The notes beneath the pieces were generated by a model, which was not told where the DNA came from, ran no database searches, and saw only the letters and a program-made list of their open reading frames with translations. A stretch of DNA of 64,000 bases from JdFR-22 sp964534325 (GTDB taxonomy: Archaea > Halobacteriota > Archaeoglobi > Archaeoglobales > Archaeoglobaceae), in NCBI GenBank assembly GCA_964534325.1, contig CAZHOR010000001.1, positions 124,001 through 188,000 of the forward strand, written 5' to 3'. Positions within the stretch are counted from its first letter, which is position 1, and each line of letters opens with the position of its first letter. Made by a program: the position numbers and the translations under genes. Of the stretch, positions 1-9,304 are shown one piece after another.

Positions 1-2267
1 TAAACAAAGGAGAGGGTCTGATCAAACCCATTTCTGGAGATGAGGTAGTCCAACCTATCAATCAGGATTACATTCTTTTTGAGTAGCGTATCGATCTTGT
101 TTTCCAGCTCATTCAGGTCCGATATGCCCCCCTTCTGGGCAATCCACCAGAAGTCACAGTCCTCCACATCCATTTTCTCTTTAGGTGTCCTGGAGATGAT
201 GAGGCCGTTATAGCCTATGCTGGTCAACTCCTGAAAAGCCTCTAAGGATTTTTCAAAGCTCTCTTCGATGTATACCAGTCCTTCTTCCAGATCGAATTTC
301 ATCAATTTTTTCTTCAACTCTTCTTCTGCCTTCTTCCTTTCAGAGATGTCTCTGCTTATTACCACATATCCAGTGGATTCTTCGTGCCTTATAGGTGACA
401 TATTGCTTTCTATTGCTCTGTTATCCTCCCTAGATATGTAATATTCCTCCTTGACATTATCATATTTCTTCAAATTCGAGATAGCTGTATCGGCCTTCTT
501 GCGGTCCCGGCCATCGACTAGATCACTGAACTTCTTTCCCTTGGGATCGGTGCCGAACAGCTCCAGAGTTGAATCGTTAACGTCCAACACGTATCCTTCC
601 CTATCCACAATTATTATGCTGTCCTTGGTATGCTCTACAGCGGTTGACAAGCGTCTTATCTCCTCTTCTTTTTGTTTGATCTCGGTAAGATCTCTAAAAA
701 CCACAACCGCACCAGAAATTTCTTTGTTCTCTTCTACAGGAGTCACAACGTATTCTACGGGGAATGAGCTACCATCTTTCTTCCAGAACAATTCCTCATT
801 TACATGGCGAGTTACACCATCCTTTAATGTTCTATGGATGGGGCACTCCTCCTGAGGGTAGGGCGAACCGTCAGCCCTTCTATGATGAATTATATTATGA
901 TGGACCTGTCCCATGAGCTCTTCAGAGTTGTATCCGGTAAGGTTCGTGGCAGCATTATTAACAAAAGTGGTCTTGCCTTTCAGATCCAGTTCATAGATAC
1001 CAACTCCAACAGAGTTCAAAATGAGGTCGTTCTTGTGGTGAAGATTTTTTATTCTCTCTTCTGCCTTCTTGCGCTCTTCGACCTCCCTTCTTAACTGTCT
1101 GTTGGTCTTTCTGAGGTCTTCTGTCCGTTCCTCAACCAGCTCCTCCAGATTGTCCCTGTGCTCCTTCAACTCTTCTTCCATCCGCCTTCTTTCTGTCATA
1201 TCCCTGAATATCTCCAGCTTTGAAACACTCCCATCCGAATTGTATATGGGGGTGTCTATTAGGTCATATGTCCTATCAGCCTTTTCAGAATACCATTCCC
1301 AGTGAACAGTATTACCTTCAAAAACCTCTTCATTTTTGCACCACGGGCAGGGCTTTTCTCTGTCGTGTAGGTACTCATAACACTTCTTACCCCCAACAGG
1401 ACCGAATTTCTTTTTTAGGGCTTGATTAACGAACTCGATATCGTATTGCTTGCTTACGATGTAAACCCCATCTTCCATGGAGTTCAAGATATTGAACAAT
1501 TTATTCCTCTCATTGATGATCGCCTCTTCTGCCTTCTTGCGCTCTGTTATGTCTCTTAAAACCCCCGCCAGACCAACGGTATCCTCATTCTCCTCTTTAA
1601 TGGGGTAGTAATAAACATCCAGATGCCTTTCACCCAGCTCTGGATAGTTGCGGGTCATCTCGTATCTGATCGACTCTCCATTCAGGCACCTATCTACTAG
1701 AGGTTTAACTGACTCCTTGAAAACATCTCCCCCCATAACCTCTTCAACGGTCTTCCCCACCAGCTGACTTTCATCCAGCTGATGATAACGCAAATAAGTC
1801 TGATTGGCGAACAGATAACGATAATTCTTGTCTATTGCTGTCATCAAATCCTGTGAACCTTCAACCACCCTCTTATATTGCCTTAAACTCTCTTTAGCCT
1901 TTTCACGCTCAGTAACATCGTGAAGAGAAAGAACTACTCCCTTAACCCTACCAGAAGAATCTTTGACAGGTTTGAGATTCCAGTCCCAATAGGTAGTACC
2001 CCTCTCAGGCTGGTCAGGATGATCAAAAGGTTTGGCATAAACATAAAAAGGTTCTCCGGTCTCCACCACACTCCTGAATATCCGCTCGTTCTCTTCATGA
2101 GGATATAAATCGAAATGATTCTTACCAATGAAATCCTCCCGATCCCTCCTGGCTGCATCCGCGTAAGCCTGATTGACCTCAATAAAATTGAAATCCCTAT
2201 CCATGTACGCGATCAAGAAATCCGTAGTGGAAAGGATTACCTCTTTTAACTCTTTTAACTCCTGCAT
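1..2267 (-). CDS. Multi-PAS sensor protein with DUF835 domain (partial, C-terminus beyond window)
   Basis: The reading frame is open from ATG 2267 to the window edge (about 755 residues visible). It reads as five PAS-like modules (about residues 8-118, 125-240, 245-355, 405-525, 534-640), each closed by the usual linker (D-[VIL]-[ST]-E-R-x-K-A-E-E). A coiled coil lies at about 357-400. The last 100 residues match DUF835, an archaeal domain with a RLDYLISRNGF core. The third module contains CPWC, as in some redox-type PAS domains. No histidine-kinase domain is seen in the visible part; DUF835 proteins often end without one. A GGTGG ribosome site precedes the ATG. Likely a cytoplasmic signal-sensing protein; ligand and partner unknown. 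Confidence 0.85.
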   Translation of the reverse strand, partial: MQELKELKEVILSTTDFLIAYMDRDFNFIEVNQAYADAARRDREDFIGKNHFDLYPHEENERIFRSVVETGEPFYVYAKPFDHPDQPERGTTYWDWNLKPVKDSSGRVKGVVLSLHDVTEREKAKESLRQYKRVVEGSQDLMTAIDKNYRYLFANQTYLRYHQLDESQLVGKTVEEVMGGDVFKESVKPLVDRCLNGESIRYEMTRNYPELGERHLDVYYYPIKEENEDTVGLAGVLRDITERKKAEEAIINERNKLFNILNSMEDGVYIVSKQYDIEFVNQALKKKFGPVGGKKCYEYLHDREKPCPWCKNEEVFEGNTVHWEWYSEKADRTYDLIDTPIYNSDGSVSKLEIFRDMTERRRMEEELKEHRDNLEELVEERTEDLRKTNRQLRREVEERKKAEERIKNLHHKNDLILNSVGVGIYELDLKGKTTFVNNAATNLTGYNSEELMGQVHHNIIHHRRADGSPYPQEECPIHRTLKDGVTRHVNEELFWKKDGSSFPVEYVVTPVEENKEISGAVVVFRDLTEIKQKEEEIRRLSTAVEHTKDSIIIVDREGYVLDVNDSTLELFGTDPKGKKFSDLVDGRDRKKADTAISNLKKYDNVKEEYYISREDNRAIESNMSPIRHEESTGYVVISRDISERKKAEEELKKKLMKFDLEEGLVYIEESFEKSLEAFQELTSIGYNGLIISRTPKEKMDVEDCDFWWIAQKGGISDLNELENKIDTLLKKNVILIDRLDYLISRNGFDQTLSFV

Positions 2268-2523
2268 ACTACCACCAACCACTTATTCCGTCGTCAATTT
2301 AGTAAGGGAACTACTCTAAAGACCGTTTGCTCAAATCCCCTAATTAACCCATTTTCCTCAGTGTTTTAGACACTAAACTAAATAATTTCCTTATCCATTG
2401 AAATAGTTTATCACAAAATAAAATATCATGTAATAAATTATATATAACAAAAATAAAAAAAGTAAAACAAAATTCTGATTTCCAATAAGCTACAATCGTT
2501 AAATCTGATTCAACAGCCTCAGA

Positions 2524-2667
2524 TCAGGGATGCAACTCTTTCCTCATCTCCCGATACGAGGGTACCTCCACAAAGTTTTCCCTGACAGCCTCACACCTCC
2601 CACAGTTCTCAGGAGGTTGATCACCTTTACAAATAAAACCGCACCATTCACATTTCCATTTTTTCAT
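2524..2667 (-). CDS. Small rubredoxin-like zinc/iron protein
   Basis: About 47 residues starting MKKWKCEWCGF, with a C-x2-C knuckle near the N-terminus and a second C-x2-C (NCGRC) about 18 residues later. This is the rubredoxin/rubrerythrin-tail pattern that binds one Fe or Zn by four cysteines. The frame extends 22 codons upstream, but GGAG sits 11 nt before the chosen ATG and the upstream residues look like non-coding AT-rich DNA. A role in electron transfer or peroxide defence would fit the fold; it stands alone between the PAS sensor and tRNA-Ser, so context adds nothing. Confidence 0.7.
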   Translation of the reverse strand: MKKWKCEWCGFICKGDQPPENCGRCEAVRENFVEVPSYREMRKELHP

Positions 2668-2841
2668 GTTAATCATCTCTCCAAACATTTTTATGAAACA
2701 GGTTAACCAAACAATTAAAATTATGTACCTCACTTATTAACCTTTTCATTAGCAGAATTAAACTGAATTAAATATAAACAAAAACAAAAAAGTAATCAGA
2801 TAATAATTGATAGAACACCGATTAAGGGATAAAAAAGTCCA

Positions 2842-2923
2842 CGCCGGGAGAGGGACTTGAACCCTCGCGTCCATACGGACACTGGTTCTCAAGACCAGCG
2901 CAGTACCTCTCTGCAATCCCGGC
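2842..2923 (-). tRNA. tRNA-Ser(UGA)
   Basis: The reverse strand folds as a class II tRNA: acceptor GCCGGGA/TCCCGGC, anticodon stem CTGGT/ACCAG around loop CTTGAGA (anticodon TGA), a long variable arm (TGTCCGTATGGACGC) and T-arm GAGGG-TTCAAGT-CCCTC. The discriminator is G, as in serine tRNAs. CCA is not encoded. A short T-run follows the 3' end on the transcribed strand. Confidence 0.95.
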
Positions 2924-3013
2924 TCTAGTTGTTTAGATTCTATTCATTAAATGGTTTGTTCATCATAAAAATTTAGCGGAAAGCAAAAATATCCTTTAAC
3001 CAGCTTCTAATTT

Positions 3014-3217
3014 ATGTCGGTGGTTGTTTTCAGGTGCAGGAAATGTGGGCGTTATCAATATGTTCAGGCGGGGGTTAAGACCCGTCAGTGTCACTGCGGC
3101 TTCAGGAATAATCTGGATAAGGTTAAGGTTGTGGCCAGAGCCCGGGACGAATTAGAAGCCGCCGAAGTAGTTAGGAAGTATCAGGGAAGTGGGACTGATT
3201 TCAGCCCCATGGCTTGA
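3014..3217 (+). CDS. DUF1922-type zinc-ribbon protein
   Basis: 67 residues with two close cysteine pairs (CRKCG and CHCG) near the N-terminus and a charged helical tail rich in ARARDELEAAE. This matches the small archaeal DUF1922 family, thought to bind zinc through a ribbon fold. Function is not established. It ends 10 nt from the convergent ABC permease gene. Confidence 0.7.
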   Translation: MSVVVFRCRKCGRYQYVQAGVKTRQCHCGFRNNLDKVKVVARARDELEAAEVVRKYQGSGTDFSPMA

Positions 3218-3226
3218 TGTGATCAG

Positions 3227-4030
3227 CTATTCCGAGAGCTGTAATATAGACCCCGTCCTTCTCGCCCTTCTTATCACCATTGAATGTATTGCTGCTGCCA
3301 GTAGAGCGTAGATCCCGTTCAGCAGGTATCCCATCAGGTGGGGGTAGGTGAATGTGGGTGTGAACCCGTAAAAGCTTCTAAAATACTCCAGGAAGTGGGT
3401 GACCGGTATGGCGTAAGATAATATCTGAACTTCTGGAGGCAGGATTGTTACGGGGTAATACAACCCGCACACCAGCATTATGATGGCTGTCAGGGTCCAG
3501 GCCGCCACTTCCGCCCGGTGCCCGAACATTAGTAGCAGTATGGTGGCGGTCATTCCTATCAGCATGGCGTTGATAAATATACCCACCAAAAAGATGATCA
3601 GGCTGTGGAGAGGCATTTCCAACAGGTTCAGGTCGAATAGCGTGTTGCTGAACACCAAGAGTATCGCGAAGGCGATGAGTCCTCTCAGAACCCCCACCAT
3701 CCACGAGCCTACCACCATATTGAACAGGGAAGTGGGTGTGGATAGAGTATATTTGATGCTCTTGCTCCATATGTCGAAGAGTAGAACGTAGGTCACGTCG
3801 AGCTGTGCCAGCTGCATCACGCTCAGAGTGATGGCTCCAATAAGGATGAACACCAGCAAGTCCTGAGTGAGTTCGAGGTAGCTCCCCATTAACCCTACAG
3901 CGAAAAGGGTTACTAGAGGCCAGAAGAGGGTCTCAAATATGGTGAATACGTTCCTCTTGGTTATCAACACGTTCCGGTAAAAGAATGCGAATGTCTTGTA
4001 GTACTCACTTCGCCAGTTCAGTGAAAACAT
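3227..4030 (-). CDS. ABC-2 type transporter, permease subunit
   Basis: 267 residues with six hydrophobic segments in the arrangement of ABC-2 exporters (drug, polysaccharide or NatB-like). The N-terminal part before the first membrane span is short, and there is a re-entrant-looking VCGLYYPVTILPP region before the fifth span, typical of the family. It overlaps the end of the upstream ATPase gene by 26 nt, so the two are translationally coupled and form one exporter. Substrate cannot be told. Confidence 0.85.
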   Translation of the reverse strand: MFSLNWRSEYYKTFAFFYRNVLITKRNVFTIFETLFWPLVTLFAVGLMGSYLELTQDLLVFILIGAITLSVMQLAQLDVTYVLLFDIWSKSIKYTLSTPTSLFNMVVGSWMVGVLRGLIAFAILLVFSNTLFDLNLLEMPLHSLIIFLVGIFINAMLIGMTATILLLMFGHRAEVAAWTLTAIIMLVCGLYYPVTILPPEVQILSYAIPVTHFLEYFRSFYGFTPTFTYPHLMGYLLNGIYALLAAAIHSMVIRRARRTGSILQLSE

Positions 4031-4886
4031 CTTCCAAATCGACCTCTTTAACGGCTATATTCTTTATTGTGGCATATTTAGACACTTTTTCTACCAGATC
4101 CCCCAGTCTTTTCTCCGAATTGTCCATGTAGAAGGTGTAAGTATGATTTTCGACTTCCACTGAATATATTCCATCCATACTTATATGAGGGATCTCTTTA
4201 TCCACCTTTATGGCCACTCTATCCTTCATCTTCAGCAGGCTCTTCAAATCCCTTTGACTTCCCTCCGCCACTATACTCCCCTTGTTGATGAAGGCGATCC
4301 TGTCGCACATCATCTCTGCCTCGGCCATGTAGTGGGTGGTCAACACAATGGTTATTCCTCTTTCCCTCTGCAGATCCAGTATTTTCTTACGGAGTCTGCG
4401 GGATATATCGGGGTCTAACCCCTTGGTAGGCTCGTCCAGGAAAACGAGCTGGGGGTGGTTTACAAAGGCTCTGGCCAGCACCACTTTCTGCTTGTTGCCG
4501 GTGGAGAGCCTGTCGAACTCGATATCTCTCTGGTTCTCCAGCTCAAAGAAGTCAATGAGCTCTTCAATATCTTTCCTGCTGTTCATCCCATAAGAGAGGG
4601 CGCAGTATTTGAGGTTCTCATAAGGGGTCAAGCTCCAGATGAGGTTGGGATTTCCGCTGGTTATGTTTATCTTCTCTCTGATCTTCTTGGTGTCCTTTTG
4701 AGCATCCAACCCCATTATGTTGATATCTCCTCTGGTGGGTGTGAGCAGGGTGGCCATAAGAGAGATTAGGGTTGTTTTTCCCGCTCCATTTGGCCCTAAT
4801 AACCCATAAACCTGATCAGATTCTATATCAAGGTTGACGGACTGAAGAGCAACTTTTTCAGCAGAAAATAATGACTTATAGATCAT
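4005..4886 (-). CDS. ABC-2 type transporter, ATP-binding subunit
   Basis: 293 residues from ATG 4886. Walker A GPNGAGKTT, signature LSTGNKQKV and Walker B VFLDEPTKGLDP are present, followed by the H-loop TTHYMAEAE. The ST-G-N-K signature is the NatA/DrrA subtype. A C-terminal extension of about 80 residues follows the nucleotide-binding domain. The frame is open 106 codons further upstream, but that part lies antisense to the adenosyltransferase gene and is not protein-like, so the internal ATG is chosen; a TATA-like TTTATATTT lies about 55 nt upstream. Pairs with the permease just downstream. Confidence 0.88.
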   Translation of the reverse strand: MIYKSLFSAEKVALQSVNLDIESDQVYGLLGPNGAGKTTLISLMATLLTPTRGDINIMGLDAQKDTKKIREKINITSGNPNLIWSLTPYENLKYCALSYGMNSRKDIEELIDFFELENQRDIEFDRLSTGNKQKVVLARAFVNHPQLVFLDEPTKGLDPDISRRLRKKILDLQRERGITIVLTTHYMAEAEMMCDRIAFINKGSIVAEGSQRDLKSLLKMKDRVAIKVDKEIPHISMDGIYSVEVENHTYTFYMDNSEKRLGDLVEKVSKYATIKNIAVKEVDLEDVFTELAK

Positions 4887-4998
4887 CCATACGTTGCTGC
4901 ATGTGGCGGCCCTCACAAAGAATCGATTATGGCTAAAAATATAAATTTGATTCCGACCACTAAAAGAAACTACCAGCATAAAATTACAGGAGAAATAC

Positions 4999-5490
4999 AT
5001 GAAGGACGTGACCATCACAAGCACTCTTTCCGGGCATATGGGAAAAGACTCTGACATTATATCCGGTATAGGTCTGTTGGATGAGGCCAACTCCTTTATC
5101 GGTCTTGCCAGAGTCTTCGCCAAGAAAGATGAGACCAAGAAAATCCTTGAAGATATGCAGAACAAGATGTTCAAGGCAGGAACAGAGTTTGCCGGTGGCA
5201 ACAATTTCCCGGAAGAAGATTACCAAGGGATAATGAATACCATATCTCAGGTGGAGAAGAAGGTAAAGAAACCCACCAAACTGGTCATCCTGGAGCAGGA
5301 TGAGCAGACAGGCTTCTTGAGTGTGGCCAGAACAGTGGTAAGAAGATGTGAGAGGTGGGCAGTAAAGCTTCACAAGCAGGAAAAGCTCTCCCTGAACCTG
5401 GTGAGGTGGTTGAACAAGCTGAGCTACCTCCTATACCTCCTGATCCTGCTGGAAATGGATGAGTTAGAGGTTGATAAATATGAAGGTTAA
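4999..5490 (+). CDS. PduO-type cob(I)alamin adenosyltransferase
   Basis: 163 residues. Transfers the adenosyl group of ATP to cob(I)alamin to make coenzyme B12. The family marks are visible: KDSDIISGIGLLDEANSFIG near the N-terminus and the RRCERWAVKL active-site helix (R-x-C-E-R), then the NRLSD-like segment seen here as WLNKLSYLLY. The N-terminal ATP loop usually reads TKTGDxGxT; here it is TITSTLSGHMGKDSD, so the loop has diverged. The gene overlaps the following amidohydrolase gene by 11 nt. B12 use agrees with the cbiX gene near 60.7-61.1 kb. Confidence 0.85.
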   Translation: MKDVTITSTLSGHMGKDSDIISGIGLLDEANSFIGLARVFAKKDETKKILEDMQNKMFKAGTEFAGGNNFPEEDYQGIMNTISQVEKKVKKPTKLVILEQDEQTGFLSVARTVVRRCERWAVKLHKQEKLSLNLVRWLNKLSYLLYLLILLEMDELEVDKYEG

Positions 5491-6217
5491 GGTGACCGCC
5501 GTCCAAATGGAAGTCACAGCTGATAAACAGGAGAACATGAACAAATCCCTGAGTTACTTGAAACAAGCTGAACCTTCCCGCATGAACCTCTTTGTGCTTC
5601 CGGAGGTGTTCAACACGGGATTCAATCCCCAGAACTATGATTCCATCCAGGAATTGGGTCAGGAGTTGAAACCTCTCCTTGAACTTTCCTCTCAATTGGA
5701 GAATCTGGTGGTGGTTGCAGGTGTGGCCGAAAGAGAAGGAGAAACGCTCTACAGCTCGGCAGTCATCATTCACGAGGGAAAGATCACAGGCAATTACAGG
5801 AAGGGCCGCATATTTCCCTTAACGGATGAGATAAAGTATTTTTCAGCAGGAAACAATGAACCATCGGTCTATGAGACGCCTGCAGGCAGATTGGGCCCGC
5901 TCGTTTGTTACGAGGTGAGATTCCCTCTCATGTCCAGAGAGCTTACCAGCAAGGGAGCTCAAATACTGGTGTTCCCCGCCCAGTTCCCTGATGCCAGAAT
6001 ATATCACTGGACCTCTCTCCTGAAGGCAAGGGCCATAGAGAACCAGCTATTTGTGGTGGGAGCCAATTGCGCCGGATTCGGTAAATCCATGATCATCGAC
6101 CCTTGGGGTGAAGTGCTGGCCGAAGCCGGGATGGAGGAGGAGGTCATTACCGCCGAGATGGAATTGAGTGAAATAGAAGACGTACGGAAAAAATATCCTT
6201 TTCTAGAGCTGGATTAG
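5480..6217 (+). CDS. Carbon-nitrogen hydrolase (nitrilase superfamily)
   Basis: 245 residues from ATG 5480. The catalytic Glu-Lys-Cys triad is visible: E42 in LPEVFNTGF, K108 in YRKGRIFP and C143 in LVCYEVRFP. The family hydrolyses amides or omega-amides such as 2-oxoglutaramate and deaminated glutathione; the length suits the Nit2/YafV group, but the substrate is uncertain. An in-frame TTG lies nine bases earlier; the ATG is preferred because GAGG lies nine bases before it. Start overlaps the end of the adenosyltransferase gene. Confidence 0.85.
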   Translation: MKVKVTAVQMEVTADKQENMNKSLSYLKQAEPSRMNLFVLPEVFNTGFNPQNYDSIQELGQELKPLLELSSQLENLVVVAGVAEREGETLYSSAVIIHEGKITGNYRKGRIFPLTDEIKYFSAGNNEPSVYETPAGRLGPLVCYEVRFPLMSRELTSKGAQILVFPAQFPDARIYHWTSLLKARAIENQLFVVGANCAGFGKSMIIDPWGEVLAEAGMEEEVITAEMELSEIEDVRKKYPFLELD

Positions 6218-6254
6218 TTACCCAAAACTCCAGAAACAAGGGCTTTAGGCCATC

Positions 6255-7244
6255 TCAAACCACAAATATTCTGTTGGCTGCTTTGCGGAGCCTGTTCATG
6301 ACCGCATAACCTAACTCCTTCTCTTCGACCCCTTCCACCACAATGACATCTACGTTCTTCTTATCGTAATCCCTGATGGTGGAGAATATCTTTTTGGCAA
6401 ATGATTCGTCTTCACCTACCGATACAGAATAGTCGGCTTCATTAATGGGCTGTTCCACGGTTATGACCCCCACTTTCTGCTCCTGATCGTGGCATTCGAA
6501 AACCAGCTGAGATATCTTATCCTTCACTTTATCTTTGTTGCCGGTTACCACCATTAGCTCTGCTTGTGGAGTGTAGTGAGTGTATTTTCCCGAGGCTGCC
6601 TCACCCAGAACAGCTTCACCCACTACTCTCTCTATCATTTCAGGGGTAATCGGTCCGGGTCTGAGTATCTCCACCGGCTCAACTGTGGTGTCCACCACTG
6701 TGGATTCAATACCTGTTCTGGTCTCTCCAGAATCTATTACAGCCTCGACCCTTCCGTCAAGATCATCCAGCACATGCTCCGCCGTAGTAGGGCTTGACCT
6801 ACCGGTTAGATTTGCCGATGGAGCTGCCAGAGGTGATGACATCTCGATCAATTTGAGAGCCACTTTGTTGTCCGGCATCCTGACCGCCACCTTCTCCAGG
6901 CCAGCAGAGGTTTCTTCGGGAACGATTTCCTTTTTATTCATTATGAGAGCGATAGGACCGGGGAAGAACTCGTTTATTAGTTTCTCTGCTTTCTCGTTTA
7001 CCTCCACCACTTCATATATCTGGTCCTTGCTGGCAACATGGATTATAAAGGGGTTGTCAGTAGGTCTTCTTTTGACCTCGAAAAGCTTCATTATAGCTTC
7101 CGGGTTGAGGGCGTCGGCTCCCAGTCCGTAAACCGTTTCTGTAGCAAAGGCGACCAGACCGCCTTTTTTTATAATGTCTGCCGCTTGAGCTATCTTCTCT
7201 TCTTCAGGTTCTTCTGGGTTCACGGTGATGACAAGAGTTTCCAT
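6255..7244 (-). CDS. sua5: Threonylcarbamoyl-AMP synthase (Sua5 type)
   Basis: 329 residues. Makes threonylcarbamoyl-AMP from threonine, bicarbonate and ATP, the first step of t6A37 formation in ANN-decoding tRNAs. The YrdC domain fills about residues 15-205 (FATETVYGLGADA, KRRPTDNPF, RMPDN, SPLAAPSANLTGRSSPT, GIESTVVD); the rest is the Sua5 domain found in the longer archaeal/yeast form (HYTPQAE start). ATG 7244 is chosen rather than the longer frame because a TATA box lies 45-57 nt upstream and the extra 20 residues are not conserved-looking. Confidence 0.92.
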   Translation of the reverse strand: METLVITVNPEEPEEEKIAQAADIIKKGGLVAFATETVYGLGADALNPEAIMKLFEVKRRPTDNPFIIHVASKDQIYEVVEVNEKAEKLINEFFPGPIALIMNKKEIVPEETSAGLEKVAVRMPDNKVALKLIEMSSPLAAPSANLTGRSSPTTAEHVLDDLDGRVEAVIDSGETRTGIESTVVDTTVEPVEILRPGPITPEMIERVVGEAVLGEAASGKYTHYTPQAELMVVTGNKDKVKDKISQLVFECHDQEQKVGVITVEQPINEADYSVSVGEDESFAKKIFSTIRDYDKKNVDVIVVEGVEEKELGYAVMNRLRKAANRIFVV

Positions 7245-7288
7245 GGTCCCAAATCGATTAAAATGAAACTTAACTCTTTCCACTGCCT

Positions 7289-7301
7289 TTGGTTTATAAA
7301 C
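7289..7301 (-). promoter_or_regulatory. TATA-box promoter for sua5
   Basis: Reverse strand reads GGTTTATAAACCA, a near-perfect archaeal TATA box. Transcription would begin near 7268, leaving a leader of about 24 nt before ATG 7244. The element is also palindromic, so it could be read in both directions. Confidence 0.6.
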
Positions 7302-7330
7302 CAAGTCTTTTAGTTATAAAAATAGTTCTT

Positions 7331-8116
7331 TCAGAAGCCAAGCACATCATTCATGGAGTACAAGCCAGGCCTCTTCCCTACAACCCATTTGGCTGCTGTT
7401 ATGGCTCCACCGGCGAATGCCTGCCTGCTTCCAGCTGCGTGAGTTATCTCTATCTTCTCTCCCATCCCGAAATAGTGTACCGTATGCTCTCCGGCAACAT
7501 CGCCACCTCTGAGGGCCAGCACAGTAATCTCGTCATCTTTCCGCTCACCCGACCTCTCATAAACGATCCTTCTGTCCTTACCCTGCTCTTTAAGGATGCT
7601 GGAGGCCACTTCTGCTATTTTGATGGCGGTTCCACTGGGAGCATCTTTTTTGAACTTGTGATGTTTTTCCAGTATCTCCATATCATAGTCTCCCAAAAAT
7701 CTGGTGGCATATTCTATGATCTTCCAGAAAACATTAACCCCCACACTGAAGTTGGGAGATACAACTGCCGGTATCTTCTGGCAGTACTCCTCCATCTGCT
7801 TCTTCTGCTCCTCGCTAAAGCCGGTAGTCCCTACCACCACGGGAATCCCTTTCTTTGAAGCTGCTTCAATATTTTTTATGGCGGCATCGGGAGCAGTGAA
7901 GTCTATCAGGACGTCAGCATCCAGTTCTTCACTTATAACTGACGGTTCCGTTATTTTCACCCCTGTTCTACCTATACCTGCTGATTCCCCTGCATCATCA
8001 TCCACACATTGAATATCGAATGCCTGAGCGAGGTGAGTGGTAGGGTTTTCAACCACATTCTGGACTATCAGGCTTCCCAGCCTGCCTGCTGCACCTGCAA
8101 CAGCCACGTTTATCAT
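7331..8116 (-). CDS. dapB: 4-hydroxy-tetrahydrodipicolinate reductase
   Basis: 261 residues. Second committed step of lysine/diaminopimelate synthesis, NAD(P)H-dependent. N-terminal Rossmann motif VAGAAGRLG, then DFTAP, VVGTTGF and the substrate loop EKHHKFKKDAPSGTA are visible. Its ATG overlaps the dapA stop by 4 nt (ATGA), so it is translated with dapA in the order rps17e-dapA-dapB. Confidence 0.95.
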   Translation of the reverse strand: MINVAVAGAAGRLGSLIVQNVVENPTTHLAQAFDIQCVDDDAGESAGIGRTGVKITEPSVISEELDADVLIDFTAPDAAIKNIEAASKKGIPVVVGTTGFSEEQKKQMEEYCQKIPAVVSPNFSVGVNVFWKIIEYATRFLGDYDMEILEKHHKFKKDAPSGTAIKIAEVASSILKEQGKDRRIVYERSGERKDDEITVLALRGGDVAGEHTVHYFGMGEKIEITHAAGSRQAFAGGAITAAKWVVGKRPGLYSMNDVLGF

Positions 8117-8982
8117 AGTAGATCCAGGGATTGGAGAACAGTTTTTACCTTCTGGGTCTTCTCTTCATCCAGTTCCACCAGGGGCAATCGGGGCTTTCCT
8201 GCTGCCAGACCCATCAAATTAAGCGACTTTTTCACCGGGATGGGGTTGGTATCGATAAACATTGCACTATAAAGAGGCATCAGCTTGAAATGAGCTTCTA
8301 AAGCCTTTTCAATATCGTTATTCCGGTATGCTGTATACATTTCCTGCATTATATGAGGAGCGACATTGGCTGTAACGCTAATAACTCCGCTCCCTCCCAC
8401 TGTGAGTATGGGATATGTAAAGAAGTCCTCTCCCGAAAGGAGCACGAAATCCTTGTCTCTGGTCCTCTTGATCATTTCCGAGACCTGTCTCAAGTTCCCG
8501 CTGGCCTCCTTTATCCCCACAATGTTGTCTATTTCCGCCAGTCTCTCCACAGTGTCAGCCGTTATGTTGGTTCCGGTCCTTCCCGGGACATTGTATATCA
8601 ATATGGGGATGGACACTGCTTCTGCTATGGCCTTGTAATGCTGATAGAGTCCTTCTTGATTGGGTTTATTATAATAGGGAGTAACGAACATAGCAGCATC
8701 TGCACCGGCCTTCTCCACTTCTTGACCCATATAAAGCGCTTCTTTGGTGGAGTTCGAGCCAGCACCACCAACAACCGGAACGTCGGCAATCTCTGCCACA
8801 TGTTTGACTACCTTGATGTGCTCTTCATAGCTCATGGTAGCCGCTTCCCCCGTAGTTCCAGCGGGGACTACTCCATCAACATGTTTTTCAAGGTACTCCA
8901 GGTTCTTTTCCAGACCCGCGAAATCTACTTCCAGGTCCTCCTTGAACGGAGTTACCATAGCAGGAAGGACTCCTTTGAACAT
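8113..8982 (-). CDS. dapA: 4-hydroxy-tetrahydrodipicolinate synthase
   Basis: 289 residues, the usual length. Condenses pyruvate with aspartate semialdehyde. The (beta/alpha)8 lyase marks are present: GTTGEAATMSYEEH, the tyrosine loop FVTPYYNKPNQEG, YNVPGRTG, and the Schiff-base lysine in GIKEASGN. It lies 17 nt after rps17e and overlaps dapB by 4 nt. The same gene order occurs in several methanogens. Confidence 0.95.
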   Translation of the reverse strand: MFKGVLPAMVTPFKEDLEVDFAGLEKNLEYLEKHVDGVVPAGTTGEAATMSYEEHIKVVKHVAEIADVPVVGGAGSNSTKEALYMGQEVEKAGADAAMFVTPYYNKPNQEGLYQHYKAIAEAVSIPILIYNVPGRTGTNITADTVERLAEIDNIVGIKEASGNLRQVSEMIKRTRDKDFVLLSGEDFFTYPILTVGGSGVISVTANVAPHIMQEMYTAYRNNDIEKALEAHFKLMPLYSAMFIDTNPIPVKKSLNLMGLAAGKPRLPLVELDEEKTQKVKTVLQSLDLL

Positions 8983-8999
8983 ATGATCTCACCACGTAG

Positions 9000-9197
9000 T
9001 TAAAATTCGGTTCTTCCTCTATTCATCCTTCTCGTAATGTATCCGGCTACCCTGTTCCTTATTTTCTTGCTCTTGATATCGGTTAACTGGGTAACAAGCT
9101 GTTTATTGGAATCGAAATTACCCGAAAAATCATCTGTGTATTCTCTTAGCATGTCCAGAGCAATTGTTTTGATATATGTAGGCTTTATTGTGCCCAA
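9000..9197 (-). CDS. rps17e: 30S ribosomal protein S17e
   Basis: 65 residues, LGTIKPTYIKTIALDML..., matching archaeal/eukaryotic S17e (consensus start MGNIRPTFIK). The initiator is TTG 9197: a strong GGAGGTG lies six bases upstream, and the family begins exactly there. The 13 extra codons to an upstream ATG would cross the ribosome site and are rejected. First gene of the rps17e-dapA-dapB operon. Confidence 0.92.
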   Translation of the reverse strand: MGTIKPTYIKTIALDMLREYTDDFSGNFDSNKQLVTQLTDIKSKKIRNRVAGYITRRMNRGRTEF

Positions 9198-9304
9198 ATT
9201 ATACACCTCCAGTGCAGATGTTATTACCAATCCCACCGAAAGTGGTTTATTTAAGCTTTGCTGATGACCATTGCAATAAAACTCAACAAGATAGATCCAG
9301 AAAA

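Noticed and set aside
1920..2182. Short frames inside the PAS sensor
   Set aside because: They lie within the intact PAS coding frame that runs off the window edge.
5285..5773. 162-residue reverse frame over the adenosyltransferase/nitrilase pair
   Set aside because: Antisense shadow of two genes with clear active-site motifs.
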